Below are positions 8,840-17,546 of a DNA stretch of 64,000 nucleotides, piece by piece. The notes beneath the pieces are model-generated. The model had not been told where the DNA came from. It saw nothing but the letters and a program-made list of their open reading frames with translations, and ran no database searches. A program made the translations under genes and the position numbers. Source of the stretch: Chania fonticola_B. GTDB taxonomy: Bacteria; Pseudomonadota; Gammaproteobacteria; Enterobacterales; Enterobacteriaceae. Numbering within the stretch: position 1 is the stretch's first letter; every line of letters starts with the position of its first letter. The stretch is taken from NCBI RefSeq assembly GCF_048537545.1, contig NZ_CP183218.1, one strand, 5' to 3'.

Positions 8840-9014
8840 GTTATTACGGCGCAACCTAGGGACAGCAATAAGTTTCCACCTTAGAATGGCAGGAGCGGAT
8901 TTGGGATTTTAACTATCACACGGATATGTAAGTGCCGCGCAGTGGTGAAATAACTCTCACCACCCAAATTCAGCATTATTTATCTGCAGCTAAAATATAC
9001 TCATATCGGCAAGG

Positions 9015-9434
9015 CTACCTTCCCCATGACTCCACCTGCTTCAGTTCAAATTCGGCCTCAGCTAATTTTCTCTGTCGCTTAGCAATTTTGCTCGGTTTGC
9101 CTTTGAGCTGTGCTTCATATAGCTCTTGTTTTCTTTTCTCTACCTTACGTTGCTTCTTGGCAATTTCATACTGGCGATCGAATTCGAACGGCTGAGTGGC
9201 AGGTGCATAATCGTATCTATTATAACGGCCTTTGTAACCACCGTGGCAGTAGGTCTGCACATTGGCCAAGGCCCGATTCAGCCCCTCAACACGATGGACA
9301 TTGCCATAACGCGTCGCGTACTCGAGCTGCTCTCGCAGTTTTTGTTCTTTTATTGCACAATTTGGCGCCGCCAATGATAATGAGGAATAAACGAGCAGTG
9401 GCAGTACGAGAAATATTGAATGATGCAGTTTCAT
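9015..9434 (-). CDS. DUF1090 (YqjC-like) periplasmic protein
   Basis: A 139-residue protein with a signal peptide (residues 1-22, ending SLAA) followed by the DUF1090 pattern: NCAIKEQKLREQLEYA, GNVHRVEGLNRALANV and a second Cys in TYCHGG. The two cysteines probably form a disulphide in the periplasm. The C-terminal half is a very basic, likely coiled-coil helix (AKKQRKVEKRKQELYEAQ). E. coli YqjC belongs to this family, whose role is unknown. The insert RYNRYDYAPATQPFEF between the two halves makes this copy somewhat longer than YqjC as I remember it. The ATG has AAAGGAA about 8 bp upstream. Confidence 0.75.
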   Translation of the reverse strand: MKLHHSIFLVLPLLVYSSLSLAAPNCAIKEQKLREQLEYATRYGNVHRVEGLNRALANVQTYCHGGYKGRYNRYDYAPATQPFEFDRQYEIAKKQRKVEKRKQELYEAQLKGKPSKIAKRQRKLAEAEFELKQVESWGR

Positions 9435-9806
9435 AATTAAATTTCCTTTTAGTAGGTTCCCCTACGGATCCCTTATCCTTATTTGCCTTTAAGCAGATTG
9501 ATATAGACGCATTAATAACACAGTCATAATTTAAATTCCAATGAGAACTCTCTTAATTAACAGTTCCGTGTATTTAAAATAAATTATCACCCTATTTTTA
9601 TCAAAATTTAAATATGCGCCAATTAATAGAAAATAATCTAATTAGTGGAATTAAACCAAAAAAAACCTTGCCAATCCTGTTTCTCAGAACTAAATAACGC
9701 AGTAAACGATATTGGCCTACAAAATAAAATTTCCCCATAGGTATCGGGGGCGTCGTCCTCTGGCCTGTCGCCACTCTTGAGCCAACAGGCCTGGCCACCT
9801 ATAAAT
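9435..9806. other. AT-rich gene-free stretch
   Basis: Visibly richer in A and T than its surroundings, with runs such as AAATTTAAATATG. It must hold the promoter of the DUF1090 gene. A 65-codon open frame at 9601-9798 on the minus strand has no family resemblance and no good ribosome-binding site. I see no RNA gene. Confidence 0.5.
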
Positions 9807-10160
9807 TCAAATGCGCAGCTCTTGGCGCACCTGATCGGGCAACCCTTCCAGCACCAAACGATATGAGCTGTCGATCAAATGATAAAACTGCGAATTGGGC
9901 AAGTTGCCGTCCAGAAATACCGCGTTCCAATGGGCTTTATTCAAATGTTCGCAGGGGACGATTTCCGGATGCTGCTCACGTAGGCTTTCTGCCAGCTCCG
10001 GGCTGCTTTTGATCGCCAACGCTGGGCGACCCTGCACTTCACACACCATAGCGAACATGACATCACCCACCTTGATCTGGCTGGCCTGCCATTGGTTTTG
10101 ATCGCTTTGGTGTGCGCCAGGTTTCGCCATGCAGTATTCCAGCAGTGCTGAGTTATTCAT
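9807..10160 (-). CDS. yjbR: MmcQ/YjbR family DNA-binding-like protein
   Basis: A 117-residue protein of the YjbR fold (CyaY-like), seen in KVGDVMFAMVCEVQGRPALA, the conserved KAHWNAVFLDG and the closing SYRLVLEGLP. E. coli YjbR is described as a CyaY-like DNA-binding protein, but its cellular role is unclear. The frame is open to 10199, but the ATG at 10160 (MNNSALLEYCMAKPGA) matches the family N-terminus and gives the normal length of about 118. Gene order, beside tyrB on the same strand, is as in E. coli. Confidence 0.88.
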   Translation of the reverse strand: MNNSALLEYCMAKPGAHQSDQNQWQASQIKVGDVMFAMVCEVQGRPALAIKSSPELAESLREQHPEIVPCEHLNKAHWNAVFLDGNLPNSQFYHLIDSSYRLVLEGLPDQVRQELRI

Positions 10161-10358
10161 TGGGTTATTTCCCGAAAGACACAATGCGGCGCGAACCACT
10201 GTGAGTATGCTGTTACCAGCCAGATACCCTGCCAGTCAGATAGAGAACCGCGCCTGGTCGCTGAAAGCAAGGCTTGATGGCGCTTGCGAAAAGTCTTAGC
10301 GCTCTCAGACAGTATATTCTTTATCCAGTTGGCGGCAACCGCCAACACGCAGAAACAA

Positions 10359-10383
10359 TAAGGGGCGATATCGCTATCGCCCC
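10359..10383 (-). terminator. Terminator of tyrB
   Basis: A 9-bp perfect stem (GGGGCGATA with TATCGCCCC) and a TCGC loop lie 23 bp after the tyrB stop; on the minus strand TTATTGTTTC follows. Confidence 0.7.
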
Positions 10384-10405
10384 TAAAATCAATGCATTCA
10401 GGTCG

Positions 10406-11599
10406 TTACTGCACCGCGGCAAAGGCCTCGGCCACTTGACGAACGTTATTGTGGTTCAGGCCCGCCACACACATACGACCGCTGTGGATCAGATAGACAC
10501 CGAACTCTTCACGCAGCCGGTCAACCTGAGCCGCGCTGAAGCCGGTGTAGCTGAACATGCCGCGCTGCTCGAGCAGGTAATCGAAGTTACGCTGTGGCAA
10601 CGCGCCCTTGAGCGTTTCGACCAGCGCTTTACGCATCTCCAGAATACGGTTGCGCATGGACTCCACTTCGGCCAACCATTGCGCTTTCAACTGCGCATCG
10701 TTCAGCACTTTTGCCACCACCTGAGCACCGAAGTTCGGTGGGCTGGAGTAGTTACGGCGCACGGTCGCTTTCAGCTGCCCCAGCACACGCTCGGCGGCTT
10801 CGCTGCTTTCACACACCACAGAAAGCCCACCCACGCGCTCACCGTACAGTGAGAAGATTTTCGAGAATGAGTTGCTCACCAGGCACGGCAAACCGGCAGC
10901 CGCAATGGCGCGAATGGCGTAGGCATCCTGATCCATTCCGCCGCCAAAGCCTTGATAGGCGATGTCGAGGAACGGGATCAGTTCACGTTCGGCGATCACT
11001 TTAACCACCTGATCCCACTGGGCATTGGTGAGATCGGAACCGGTCGGGTTATGACAGCAAGGATGCAGCAGGGCAATGCTCTTGGCCGGCAGCTGTTGCA
11101 GCGTGCTCAGCATGGCATCAAATTTCACCCCCAGTTTTTCACCGTCGAAATAGGGGTAAGTATTCACTTTGAAACCGGCGCCACCAAAGATGGCCACGTG
11201 GTTTTCCCAAGTCGGATCGCTGACCCAAACCTGAGAGTCCGGGAAATAGCTTTTCAGGAAGTCAGCCCCCACTTTCAACGCACCAGAACCGCCCACGGTT
11301 TGAACGGTGGCAATGCGCCCTTGTTGCAGCATGGGGTGTTCAGCACCAAATAACAGTTGCTGGATTGCGCTACGGTAAGGCTGTAGGCCTTCCATCGGCA
11401 GGTAGACCGAGGCCCCCTGTTCAACGCTGTTAAGTTGGGCTTCAGCAGCGGCAACGGCCTTCATCTGTGGGATGATGCCTTGCTCATTGTAGTAAAGGCC
11501 AATACTCAGGTTCACCTTGTGCGTACGGGGATCTTTTTTGAATTTTTCCATCAGCGACAGGATCGGGTCACCTGCATAGGCTTCAACATTCTGGAACAC
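10406..11599 (-). CDS. tyrB: Aromatic amino acid aminotransferase
   Basis: A 397-residue class I pyridoxal-phosphate aminotransferase that makes phenylalanine and tyrosine from phenylpyruvate and 4-hydroxyphenylpyruvate with glutamate as donor. It is collinear with E. coli TyrB over its whole length: start MFQNVEAYAGDPILSLMEKF, the cofactor Lys in SNSFSKIFSLYGERVG, the LLHPCCHNPTG loop and the carboxylate-binding Arg in SGRMCVAGLN. It is the last gene before a terminator; an Lrp-type regulator lies 75 bp upstream on the same strand, so the two could be co-transcribed. No TyrR box could be made out in that short gap. The nearby periplasmic cyclohexadienyl dehydratase makes one of its substrates. 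Confidence 0.95.
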   Translation of the reverse strand: MFQNVEAYAGDPILSLMEKFKKDPRTHKVNLSIGLYYNEQGIIPQMKAVAAAEAQLNSVEQGASVYLPMEGLQPYRSAIQQLLFGAEHPMLQQGRIATVQTVGGSGALKVGADFLKSYFPDSQVWVSDPTWENHVAIFGGAGFKVNTYPYFDGEKLGVKFDAMLSTLQQLPAKSIALLHPCCHNPTGSDLTNAQWDQVVKVIAERELIPFLDIAYQGFGGGMDQDAYAIRAIAAAGLPCLVSNSFSKIFSLYGERVGGLSVVCESSEAAERVLGQLKATVRRNYSSPPNFGAQVVAKVLNDAQLKAQWLAEVESMRNRILEMRKALVETLKGALPQRNFDYLLEQRGMFSYTGFSAAQVDRLREEFGVYLIHSGRMCVAGLNHNNVRQVAEAFAAVQ

Positions 11600-11673
11600 G
11601 GGTTGGTTCTCCTGATTTTGGTTGTTCGGGCACAGTCCCTAATATAGCCACAAATCGGCGTTGGGTTTTAGCT

Positions 11674-12141
11674 TTATCTGGTCACCGGAAGCAAACCGTT
11701 TTCTTTGATCCGTTCCAGCACCACCGCCGTTTTGATATGCCCGACGCTTTTATGGCGGGAAAGCTTCTGGCTGATAAACTCACTTAACGCTGGCAGGTCT
11801 GCTACCGCCACTTTCAGCAGGTAGTCGGCATCGCCGGTAGTTTTATAAACGTCAACAATTGCGTCCACTTCTGCCAGCATCTGATGGAAACTGTCGATCT
11901 GCTCTTGGGTATGGGTCAGCAGGCTTACCTCTATCAGCCCCACCAGTCCTAATCCCATCGCCTCCGGTGCCAACCTGGCGTGATACCCTTTGATCAACTG
12001 GGCCTGCTCCAGGCTGATACGGCGGCGCGAGCATTGCGAGGCCGAAAGCCCGACCAGTTCGCTCAGTTCCTGATTGGTCAGACGGCCATTGGCCTGTAAC
12101 AGCGTCAGGATTTTCATATCAAAATCGTCAATGTTGTACAT
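11674..12141 (-). CDS. Lrp/AsnC family transcriptional regulator
   Basis: A 155-residue regulator with an N-terminal winged helix-turn-helix (residues 1-60; DFDMKILTLLQANGRLTNQE and LSASQCSRRR in the recognition helix) and a C-terminal RAM ligand-binding domain (GLVGLIEVSLLTHTQEQI, TGDADYLLKVAVAD). Such proteins form octamers or dimers that respond to amino acids. It lies between tyrB (same strand, downstream) and the divergent pheC-like gene, so control of one or both is a reasonable inference. The start may be the ATG at 12141 or a GTG at 12147; an AGGTGG motif overlaps the choice. It is not Lrp or AsnC itself. Confidence 0.85.
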   Translation of the reverse strand: MYNIDDFDMKILTLLQANGRLTNQELSELVGLSASQCSRRRISLEQAQLIKGYHARLAPEAMGLGLVGLIEVSLLTHTQEQIDSFHQMLAEVDAIVDVYKTTGDADYLLKVAVADLPALSEFISQKLSRHKSVGHIKTAVVLERIKENGLLPVTR

Positions 12142-12365
12142 AGCCACCTGTAAAATGTGTTAATAAATGTTGACGCTACAGACTAGCAGCTTTTTTAGTC
12201 TTGCAACCATCGGTGCTGGCGGGTTGTGAGAGACATAGCAGCAAAGCCAGCTTCCTTGCTCAGAAATGGCATAAAAAACGGCCAAATTACGCAAACCAAC
12301 AACAATTAACGGCAAAACCGCGCATAAAACCACAAATGTATTTGTCGACATGAAAAGGAAATTTG
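12142..12365. promoter_or_regulatory. Divergent promoter region between the Lrp-type gene and pheC
   Basis: A 224-bp intergenic stretch that must carry promoters for both genes. It is AT-rich near the pheC start, as Lrp-type sites tend to be, but I cannot point to a defined operator. AAGGAA 5 bp before 12366 serves as the pheC ribosome-binding site. Confidence 0.4.
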
Positions 12366-13133
12366 ATGAAAAAACTATTGCCTCTCGCCTTGCTGGTCGC
12401 CACCGGGAGCGCCAGCGCACAATCCAATCTGGACAAGGTATTGCAGCAAAAAACGCTGACGGTCTGTACCACCGGCGATTACAAGCCCTACACCTTCCTG
12501 AAAGAGGATGGCAGCTACGAAGGCATTGATATCGCTATGGCCGAGTCGCTGGCCAACAGTCTGGGGGCCAAAGTGAAATGGGTAAAAACCACCTGGAAAA
12601 CCCTGACGCCTGACTTCGTGGCCGGGAAATGTGATATCGCCATGGGGGGGATCTCAGTGACGCTGGAACGCCAGAAGCAGGTGTTTTTTGCCGAGCGGCT
12701 TGATACCGACGGCAAGATCCCGCTGGTACGTTGTACCGACGTGAAAAAATACCGCACCATTGAGCAGATTAACAAACCTGCGGTGCGGCTGATCGAGCCT
12801 GCCGGTGGCACTAACGAAGCCTTTGTCCGTGCTCATCTGCCCAAGGCCAACCTGACGCTGTCCCACGATAATATGGGCATTTTCCAGCAGTTGGTGGATC
12901 GCAAGGCCGACGTGATGATCACCGATGCCTCCGAAGCCCTGTACCAGCAGAAACGTTATCCCAAGCTGTGTGCGGTGAACCCGGATAAGCCGATGCAGTA
13001 CGGTGAGAAGGCCTATATGTTGCCGCGTGATGATATGAGTTGGAAGCTGTATGTCGATCAGTGGCTGCACTTGAGCAAGGCCAGCGGGGAGTATCAGAAG
13101 ATTATCGGCCAGTGGCTGGCAGTGAAGAAGTAA
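12366..13133 (+). CDS. pheC: Periplasmic cyclohexadienyl dehydratase (PheC-like)
   Basis: A 255-residue secreted protein of the solute-binding-protein fold. Residues 1-18 are a signal peptide ending SASA. The mature protein resembles Pseudomonas PheC very closely in order: LTVCTTGDYKPYTF, MGGISVTLERQKQVFF, a GGTNEAF loop, IFQQLVDRKADVMITDASEA, LCAVNPDKP and LPRDDMSWKLYVDQWLH. PheC converts prephenate to phenylpyruvate, and arogenate to phenylalanine, in the periplasm. The alternative is an amino-acid ABC binding protein, but no permease or ATPase gene is nearby, and the shared stretches favour the enzyme. It lies next to tyrB and an Lrp-type regulator. The ATG at 12366 is chosen over a TTG three bases upstream because of AAGGAA spacing. 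Confidence 0.8.
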   Translation: MKKLLPLALLVATGSASAQSNLDKVLQQKTLTVCTTGDYKPYTFLKEDGSYEGIDIAMAESLANSLGAKVKWVKTTWKTLTPDFVAGKCDIAMGGISVTLERQKQVFFAERLDTDGKIPLVRCTDVKKYRTIEQINKPAVRLIEPAGGTNEAFVRAHLPKANLTLSHDNMGIFQQLVDRKADVMITDASEALYQQKRYPKLCAVNPDKPMQYGEKAYMLPRDDMSWKLYVDQWLHLSKASGEYQKIIGQWLAVKK

Positions 13134-13160
13134 AGCTCCTCCTCACCTAATACGTTAAGC

Positions 13161-13179
13161 GGGCGCACATGCGGCGCCC
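13161..13179. repeat. Short GC palindrome (copy 1 of 3)
   Basis: GGGCGC and GCGCCC flank ACATGCG, followed by TTACGCAG. A close copy lies at 44997-45020, followed by TACGCAG, and a simpler one at 62630-62647, all directly after genes. It may act as the pheC terminator or be a REP-like element; no T-run follows. Confidence 0.5.
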
Positions 13180-13207
13180 TTACGCAGTAGTGTGAGACTT
13201 GGGGAAG

Positions 13208-14287
13208 TTACTCGCCTATATATTCCATCGTGACGCGCTGGGTCAGCTTGGTGATCAGCTCATAGGCGCTGATGCCGCTAAAGGCAGCCACCCGTTCAAC
13301 CGGCAGTTCATTACCCCACAGCACCACTTCGTCACCCACCTTATCGCTGGCATCCGGCCCCAGATCGACGGAAATCATATCCATGGAGACGCGGCCGACG
13401 ATCGGTACTTCACGTCCGTTCAGCCATACCGGCGTGCCAGAAGGCGCACTGCGTGGATAACCGTCGCCATAGCCCATCGCCACTACGCCCAGGCGGGTAT
13501 CTCGTTCACTCACCCATAGCCCGCCGTAGCCCACCGGTTCACCAGCTCGATGCTCACGCACCGCGATCAGGCTGGATTTCAGCGTCATGGCTGGTTGCAG
13601 CCCAAAATGATCGGCGTAGGGCTTCTCCAACGGGGATACGCCATACAGGATAATCCCCGGGCGTACCCAGTCACGATGAGCCTGTGGCCACAGCAAGATC
13701 CCACCGGAAGCCGCGATCGACTTCAGGCCCGGCTTATCGTTGGCGAAATGCTCAAAGCAGCTGATTTGCTTTTCGGTAGCATCCACCAAGGGCTCGTCGG
13801 CGCGGCTGAAGTGGCTCATGATATTGACAGGCTGAACCACGTTGCGACAGGCGCTCAAACGCTGGTAGAACGCCTCTGCCTGTTCCGGACGCACGCCCAG
13901 ACGATGCATACCGCTATCGAGCTTCATCCATACCGATACCGGGTGCGCCAGTTCAACCTGCTCCAGCGCTTCAAGCTGTTCGATGCTGTGAACGGCGGTT
14001 TCGATATTATTCGCCACCAGCGCGGGCAAATCTTCAGCACAGAAAAAACCTTCCAGCAGCAGGATCGGTTTAACGATGCCACCGGCACGCAGCATCAATG
14101 CTTCGCCGATACGCGCTACGCCGTAACAGTCGGCATCTTGCAAGGTATGAGCCGTTTCCAACAGGCCATGTCCATAGGCGTTGGCTTTCACCACGGCAAT
14201 CAGGCGGCTTTGCGGCGCCAGGCGACGGATCTGTTGCAGGTTGTGTCGCAGGGCGCGGCGGTCGATAACAGCAGTTGCCGCTTTCAT
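13208..14287 (-). CDS. alr: Alanine racemase, biosynthetic
   Basis: A 359-residue pyridoxal-phosphate enzyme that interconverts L- and D-alanine for peptidoglycan. The cofactor Lys is K34 in VVKANAYGHG, and the second catalytic base region is seen as AMGYGDGYPRSAPSGTPV. It is full length and collinear with E. coli Alr, including the ending TKLTQRVTMEYIGE. It starts 17 bp after the dnaB stop on the same strand, with AAGGAA before the ATG, so dnaB-alr is one transcription unit as in E. coli. Dad-type catabolic racemases are less similar and are usually next to dadA, which is absent here. Confidence 0.96.
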   Translation of the reverse strand: MKAATAVIDRRALRHNLQQIRRLAPQSRLIAVVKANAYGHGLLETAHTLQDADCYGVARIGEALMLRAGGIVKPILLLEGFFCAEDLPALVANNIETAVHSIEQLEALEQVELAHPVSVWMKLDSGMHRLGVRPEQAEAFYQRLSACRNVVQPVNIMSHFSRADEPLVDATEKQISCFEHFANDKPGLKSIAASGGILLWPQAHRDWVRPGIILYGVSPLEKPYADHFGLQPAMTLKSSLIAVREHRAGEPVGYGGLWVSERDTRLGVVAMGYGDGYPRSAPSGTPVWLNGREVPIVGRVSMDMISVDLGPDASDKVGDEVVLWGNELPVERVAAFSGISAYELITKLTQRVTMEYIGE

Positions 14288-14304
14288 TTCAATTCCTTAG
14301 CTGA

Positions 14305-15717
14305 TTATTCGTCATCATATTGTGGCCCCGCATAGTTATCGAAGCGTGACCACTGGCCGTTAAAAGTCAGGCGTACGGTACCAATCGGGCCGTTACGCTG
14401 CTTACCCAGAATAATTTCGGCAATCCCTTTCAGATCGCTGTTCTCGTGATAAACCTCATCACGGTAGATGAACATAATCAGGTCGGCATCCTGCTCGATG
14501 GAGCCAGATTCACGCAGGTCGGAGTTAACCGGGCGCTTATCGGCGCGCTGTTCCAGGCTACGGTTCAACTGCGACAGTGCCACCACCGGCACCTGCAGCT
14601 CTTTCGCCAACGCTTTGAGCGAGCGGGAAATTTCAGCAATCTCCAAGGTACGGTTGTCGGAGAGTGACGGCACGCGCATCAACTGCAGGTAGTCGATCAT
14701 GATCAGGCTGATCCCGTCATGTTCACGGAAAATACGCCGCGCGCGGGAGCGCACTTCGGTAGGCGTCAGGCCAGAGGAGTCGTCAATATACATATTGCGC
14801 TTCTCCAGCAGGATCCCCATGGTGCTCGAGATCCGCGCCCAATCCTCGTCATCCAGTTGGCCGGTACGGATACGGGTCTGATCCACGCGCGACAGCGAGG
14901 CCAGCATACGCATCATAATCTGGTTGCAGGGCATCTCCAGGCTGAAGATCAGCACCGGTTTATCCTGCGTCATCGCGGCATGTTCGCACAGGTTCATCGC
15001 GAAGGTGGTTTTACCCATTGCCGGACGGGCCGCGACGATGATCAGGTCAGACTTTTGCAGACCGGCGGTTTTCTTGTTGAGATCGTGATAGCCGGTGTCT
15101 ACGCCGGTAACACCGTCGTGCGGCTGCTGATAGAGCTGTTCAATGCGGGCGACGGTATCTTCCAGAATACGTTCGATACCTTTGGGGCCTTCATCTTTGC
15201 TGGCACGGTTTTCCGCGATCTGGAATACCCGGGATTCCGCCAGATCGAGCAGATCTTCGCTACTGCGCCCTTGCGGATCGTAACCCGCATCGGCGATTTC
15301 GTTGGCGACGGAGATCATTTCACGAACTACCGCACGTTCACGTACGATGTCGGCATATGCACCAATGTTGGCCGCACTTGGGGTGTTTTTCGATAATTCT
15401 GCTAGATAGGCAAAACCGCCCACCGTTTCCAGATCGCCCCTCTGTTCCAACGATTCGGACAGCGTGATCAGGTCGATGGGCCGGCTCATCTCCAGCAGAC
15501 GCTGCATTTCGGTAAAGATCAGGCGGTGTGGACGGCTGAAGAAGTCGTTGGCGACCACGCGCTCCGCCACGTTATCCCAGCGTTCGTTATCCAGCATCAA
15601 ACCGCCCAACACGGACTGCTCCGCCTCCAGCGAATGTGGCGGCATCTTCAGCCCTTCCATCTGGCGGTCTCTGGGTTCGTACGTGTTTGTCTTGTTGGTT
15701 GGTTTTTTGCCTGCCAT
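14305..15717 (-). CDS. dnaB: Replicative DNA helicase DnaB
   Basis: A 470-residue hexameric 5'-3' helicase that unwinds the replication fork. The N-terminal primase-interacting domain includes PPHSLEAEQSVLGGLMLDN. The RecA-like C-terminal domain carries Walker A ARPAMGKTTFA near residue 231, a Walker B region SLIMIDYLQLM and the arginine-finger region GKQRNGPIGTVRL. Length matches E. coli DnaB (471). It is followed 17 bp later by alr and is divergent from qorA. Confidence 0.98.
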   Translation of the reverse strand: MAGKKPTNKTNTYEPRDRQMEGLKMPPHSLEAEQSVLGGLMLDNERWDNVAERVVANDFFSRPHRLIFTEMQRLLEMSRPIDLITLSESLEQRGDLETVGGFAYLAELSKNTPSAANIGAYADIVRERAVVREMISVANEIADAGYDPQGRSSEDLLDLAESRVFQIAENRASKDEGPKGIERILEDTVARIEQLYQQPHDGVTGVDTGYHDLNKKTAGLQKSDLIIVAARPAMGKTTFAMNLCEHAAMTQDKPVLIFSLEMPCNQIMMRMLASLSRVDQTRIRTGQLDDEDWARISSTMGILLEKRNMYIDDSSGLTPTEVRSRARRIFREHDGISLIMIDYLQLMRVPSLSDNRTLEIAEISRSLKALAKELQVPVVALSQLNRSLEQRADKRPVNSDLRESGSIEQDADLIMFIYRDEVYHENSDLKGIAEIILGKQRNGPIGTVRLTFNGQWSRFDNYAGPQYDDE

Positions 15718-15884
15718 GAAGCCTATTCTTTATTCAGTTGCGAATGGGGGTAGCTGACGCAAGAGTATACGTGATTTTCAGTCATGATTCCCTGCGCAAA
15801 AAAGGATTAATCACTGCGCAACGAGCTAGATAGTGTGGGCTGATAAGCGTAGGGTGAAAACAGCCATTTAAACGAGGTAGGAAC

Positions 15885-16874
15885 ATGTCAAAACGCATCC
15901 AATTCTCCGCCACCGGCGGCCCAGAAGTGCTGCAGTATGTTGATTTTACTCCTGTCGATCCCGCTGCGGGGGAGGTTCAGGTCGAGAACAAGGCGATCGG
16001 TATCAACTATATCGATACCTACGTACGTAGCGGCCTGTACCCACCGGCAAACTTCCCTAGCGGGTTAGGTACCGAAGCGGCTGGGGTAGTCATCAAGGTC
16101 GGGGCAGGTGTCAGCGCGGTCAAACCGGGCGATCGCGTGGTTTATGCCCAGTCCGCACTGGGTGCCTATAGCGAAGTTCACAACATCCCGCTGGAAAAGA
16201 TAGCTATCCTGCCGGATAACCTCACTTTCGAACAGGGTGCTGCCTCGTTCCTCAAAGGGTTGACCGTACATTATCTGCTGCGACAAACCTATGAGATCAA
16301 GCCAGGAGAGGTGTTCCTGTTCCATGCCGCCGCAGGGGGCGTCGGGCTGATCGCCTGTCAGTGGGCCAAAGCGTTGGGTGCCAAACTGATCGGCAGCGTG
16401 GGTTCAGATGAAAAAGCAGAGCTTGCCTTGCGTGCCGGAGCCTGGGCTACCATCAATTATCGCCAGGAAAACATTGCCCAGCGCGTAGCTGAACTGACCA
16501 ACGGCGAAAAGGTTAACGTGGTCTATGACTCCGTAGGGCAAAGTACCTGGCAGGACTCTTTGAACAGCCTGAAGCGCCGCGGGCTGATGGTGAGCTTTGG
16601 TAATGCCTCCGGCCCGGTTACCGGCGTCGATCTGGCGTTACTCAATCAGAAAGGCTCGCTGTACGTCACCCGCCCTTCACTCAACGGTTACATCACCAAC
16701 CGCCAGGAATTGCAGTTTGCCAGTAACGAGCTGTTTTCGCTGATAGGCAGTGGTGCGATCAACGTTGACGTGAAGGAAACACAAAAGTTTGCGTTGGCAG
16801 ATGCCCAGCGGGCACACCAGATCCTGGAAAGCCGCCAGACCAGCGGTTCCAGCCTGCTGATCCCTGGCCTGTAG
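15885..16874 (+). CDS. qorA: NADPH:quinone oxidoreductase
   Basis: A 329-residue zeta-crystallin-type medium-chain reductase of the cytosol that reduces quinones with NADPH, probably by one electron. Evidence: opening ATGGPEVLQYVDFTPVDPAA, the conserved GIGINYIDTYVRSGLYPP region seen here as AIGINYIDTYVRSGLYPP, the nucleotide-binding HAAAGGVGLIACQWAKALGA, and the ending SSLLIPGL. It lacks the zinc ligands of true alcohol dehydrogenases, as expected. It is divergent from dnaB, as in E. coli, with GAGGTAGGAA before the ATG and its own terminator. Confidence 0.95.
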   Translation: MSKRIQFSATGGPEVLQYVDFTPVDPAAGEVQVENKAIGINYIDTYVRSGLYPPANFPSGLGTEAAGVVIKVGAGVSAVKPGDRVVYAQSALGAYSEVHNIPLEKIAILPDNLTFEQGAASFLKGLTVHYLLRQTYEIKPGEVFLFHAAAGGVGLIACQWAKALGAKLIGSVGSDEKAELALRAGAWATINYRQENIAQRVAELTNGEKVNVVYDSVGQSTWQDSLNSLKRRGLMVSFGNASGPVTGVDLALLNQKGSLYVTRPSLNGYITNRQELQFASNELFSLIGSGAINVDVKETQKFALADAQRAHQILESRQTSGSSLLIPGL

Positions 16875-16882
16875 CAGCAAAA

Positions 16883-16914
16883 AGAAAGGGCCTCATAAGG
16901 GGCCCTTTCTAGTT
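16883..16914 (+). terminator. Terminator of qorA
   Basis: A 10-bp perfect stem (AGAAAGGGCC with GGCCCTTTCT), an 8-nt loop and a following AGTTT, starting 9 bp after the stop. From here to 17169 I see no gene; a small GTTGC/GCAAC hairpin near 16965 is the only other structure. Confidence 0.75.
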
Positions 16915-17169
16915 TACAGCGCTTTGTAGGGGTAGAGCAGAGTCCGCCAGAGATGGGGGTTGCTTCAAGCAACACTCTTGTCAGCTCTCGCGGTGATGAA
17001 AATGATTAGCATCACTGCTGCGGAGCCATCCTAGCAGCCTCGATAAGTAAAAAATATGATTAATGTGCCGCATTCGCATTTAAAACATCAAGCTGTGATC
17101 CCCGCCACACTGGCAAGCAATCTGCCTAGTGAGTTTCAGCGTGACTGACTGATATTTCGGCAAAAAATA

Positions 17170-17388
17170 TTAATAGCGCCGTATCTGTGGTTTCTGCATA
17201 GAACGGTATATCCACACGCCAACCACCGCCAGGATCAGCCACGGCAGCAGTTTAAACACCATGGCAAACAGCCCGCCCAGCAGCATAAAAGCCGCGGCCA
17301 CAAATAACGCAGCCATCACGCCCAGCAGTGAAATACCCGTTACCAGCAGCATGGCGACAAAGCCGATCAGAAAGAACAGTTCTAACAT
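17170..17388 (-). CDS. pspG: Phage shock protein G, envelope stress membrane protein
   Basis: A 72-residue inner membrane protein of the phage shock response, which helps maintain the proton-motive force under envelope stress. It is almost wholly hydrophobic with three likely membrane segments (start MLELFFLIGFVAMLLVTGIS, later LPWLILAVVGVWIY) and a short basic tail KPQIRRY, a little shorter than in E. coli. It lies between dusA and qorA, exactly the E. coli location. A sigma-54 promoter about 40 bp upstream of the ATG strongly supports the call, because pspG belongs to the PspF/sigma-54 regulon. Confidence 0.93.
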   Translation of the reverse strand: MLELFFLIGFVAMLLVTGISLLGVMAALFVAAAFMLLGGLFAMVFKLLPWLILAVVGVWIYRSMQKPQIRRY

Positions 17389-17428
17389 GGGTTGCTCCTT
17401 GGCAAAACAATAGGTCTGTCTTGTTCTT

Positions 17429-17445
17429 TACAAGAAACGTGCCAA
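17429..17445 (-). promoter_or_regulatory. Sigma-54 promoter of pspG
   Basis: Read on the minus strand: TTGGCACG, four bases, TTGTA. This has the -24 GG and -12 G-containing elements at the right spacing. The region upstream should hold PspF sites, which I cannot define. Confidence 0.85.
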
Positions 17446-17475
17446 CTTGAAGTCAATGATAACTTATTGAAATTA

Positions 17476-17504
17476 TATAAAAATAGCGCCACAACCGGTG
17501 GCGC
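17476..17504 (-). terminator. Terminator of dusA
   Basis: A 7-bp perfect stem (GCGCCAC with GTGGCGC) and a 5-nt loop, followed on the minus strand by TATTTTTATA. It lies between dusA and the pspG promoter and would insulate pspG from dusA. Confidence 0.85.
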
Positions 17505-17546
17505 CATTGGTCAAAAAAACCAACTTTTAGTCAAATTTTTTGCCGA

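Noticed and set aside
9601..9798. A 65-codon frame on the minus strand in the AT-rich gap before yjbR
   Set aside because: No homology, no convincing ribosome-binding site and open frames are common by chance at this length.
11600..11673. TyrR box upstream of tyrB
   Set aside because: No TGTAAA-N6-TTTACA-like palindrome could be made out in the short gap.
12366..13133. Calling the pheC-like gene an amino-acid ABC transporter binding protein
   Set aside because: No permease or ATPase gene is adjacent and the sequence follows Pseudomonas PheC more closely than transporter subunits.
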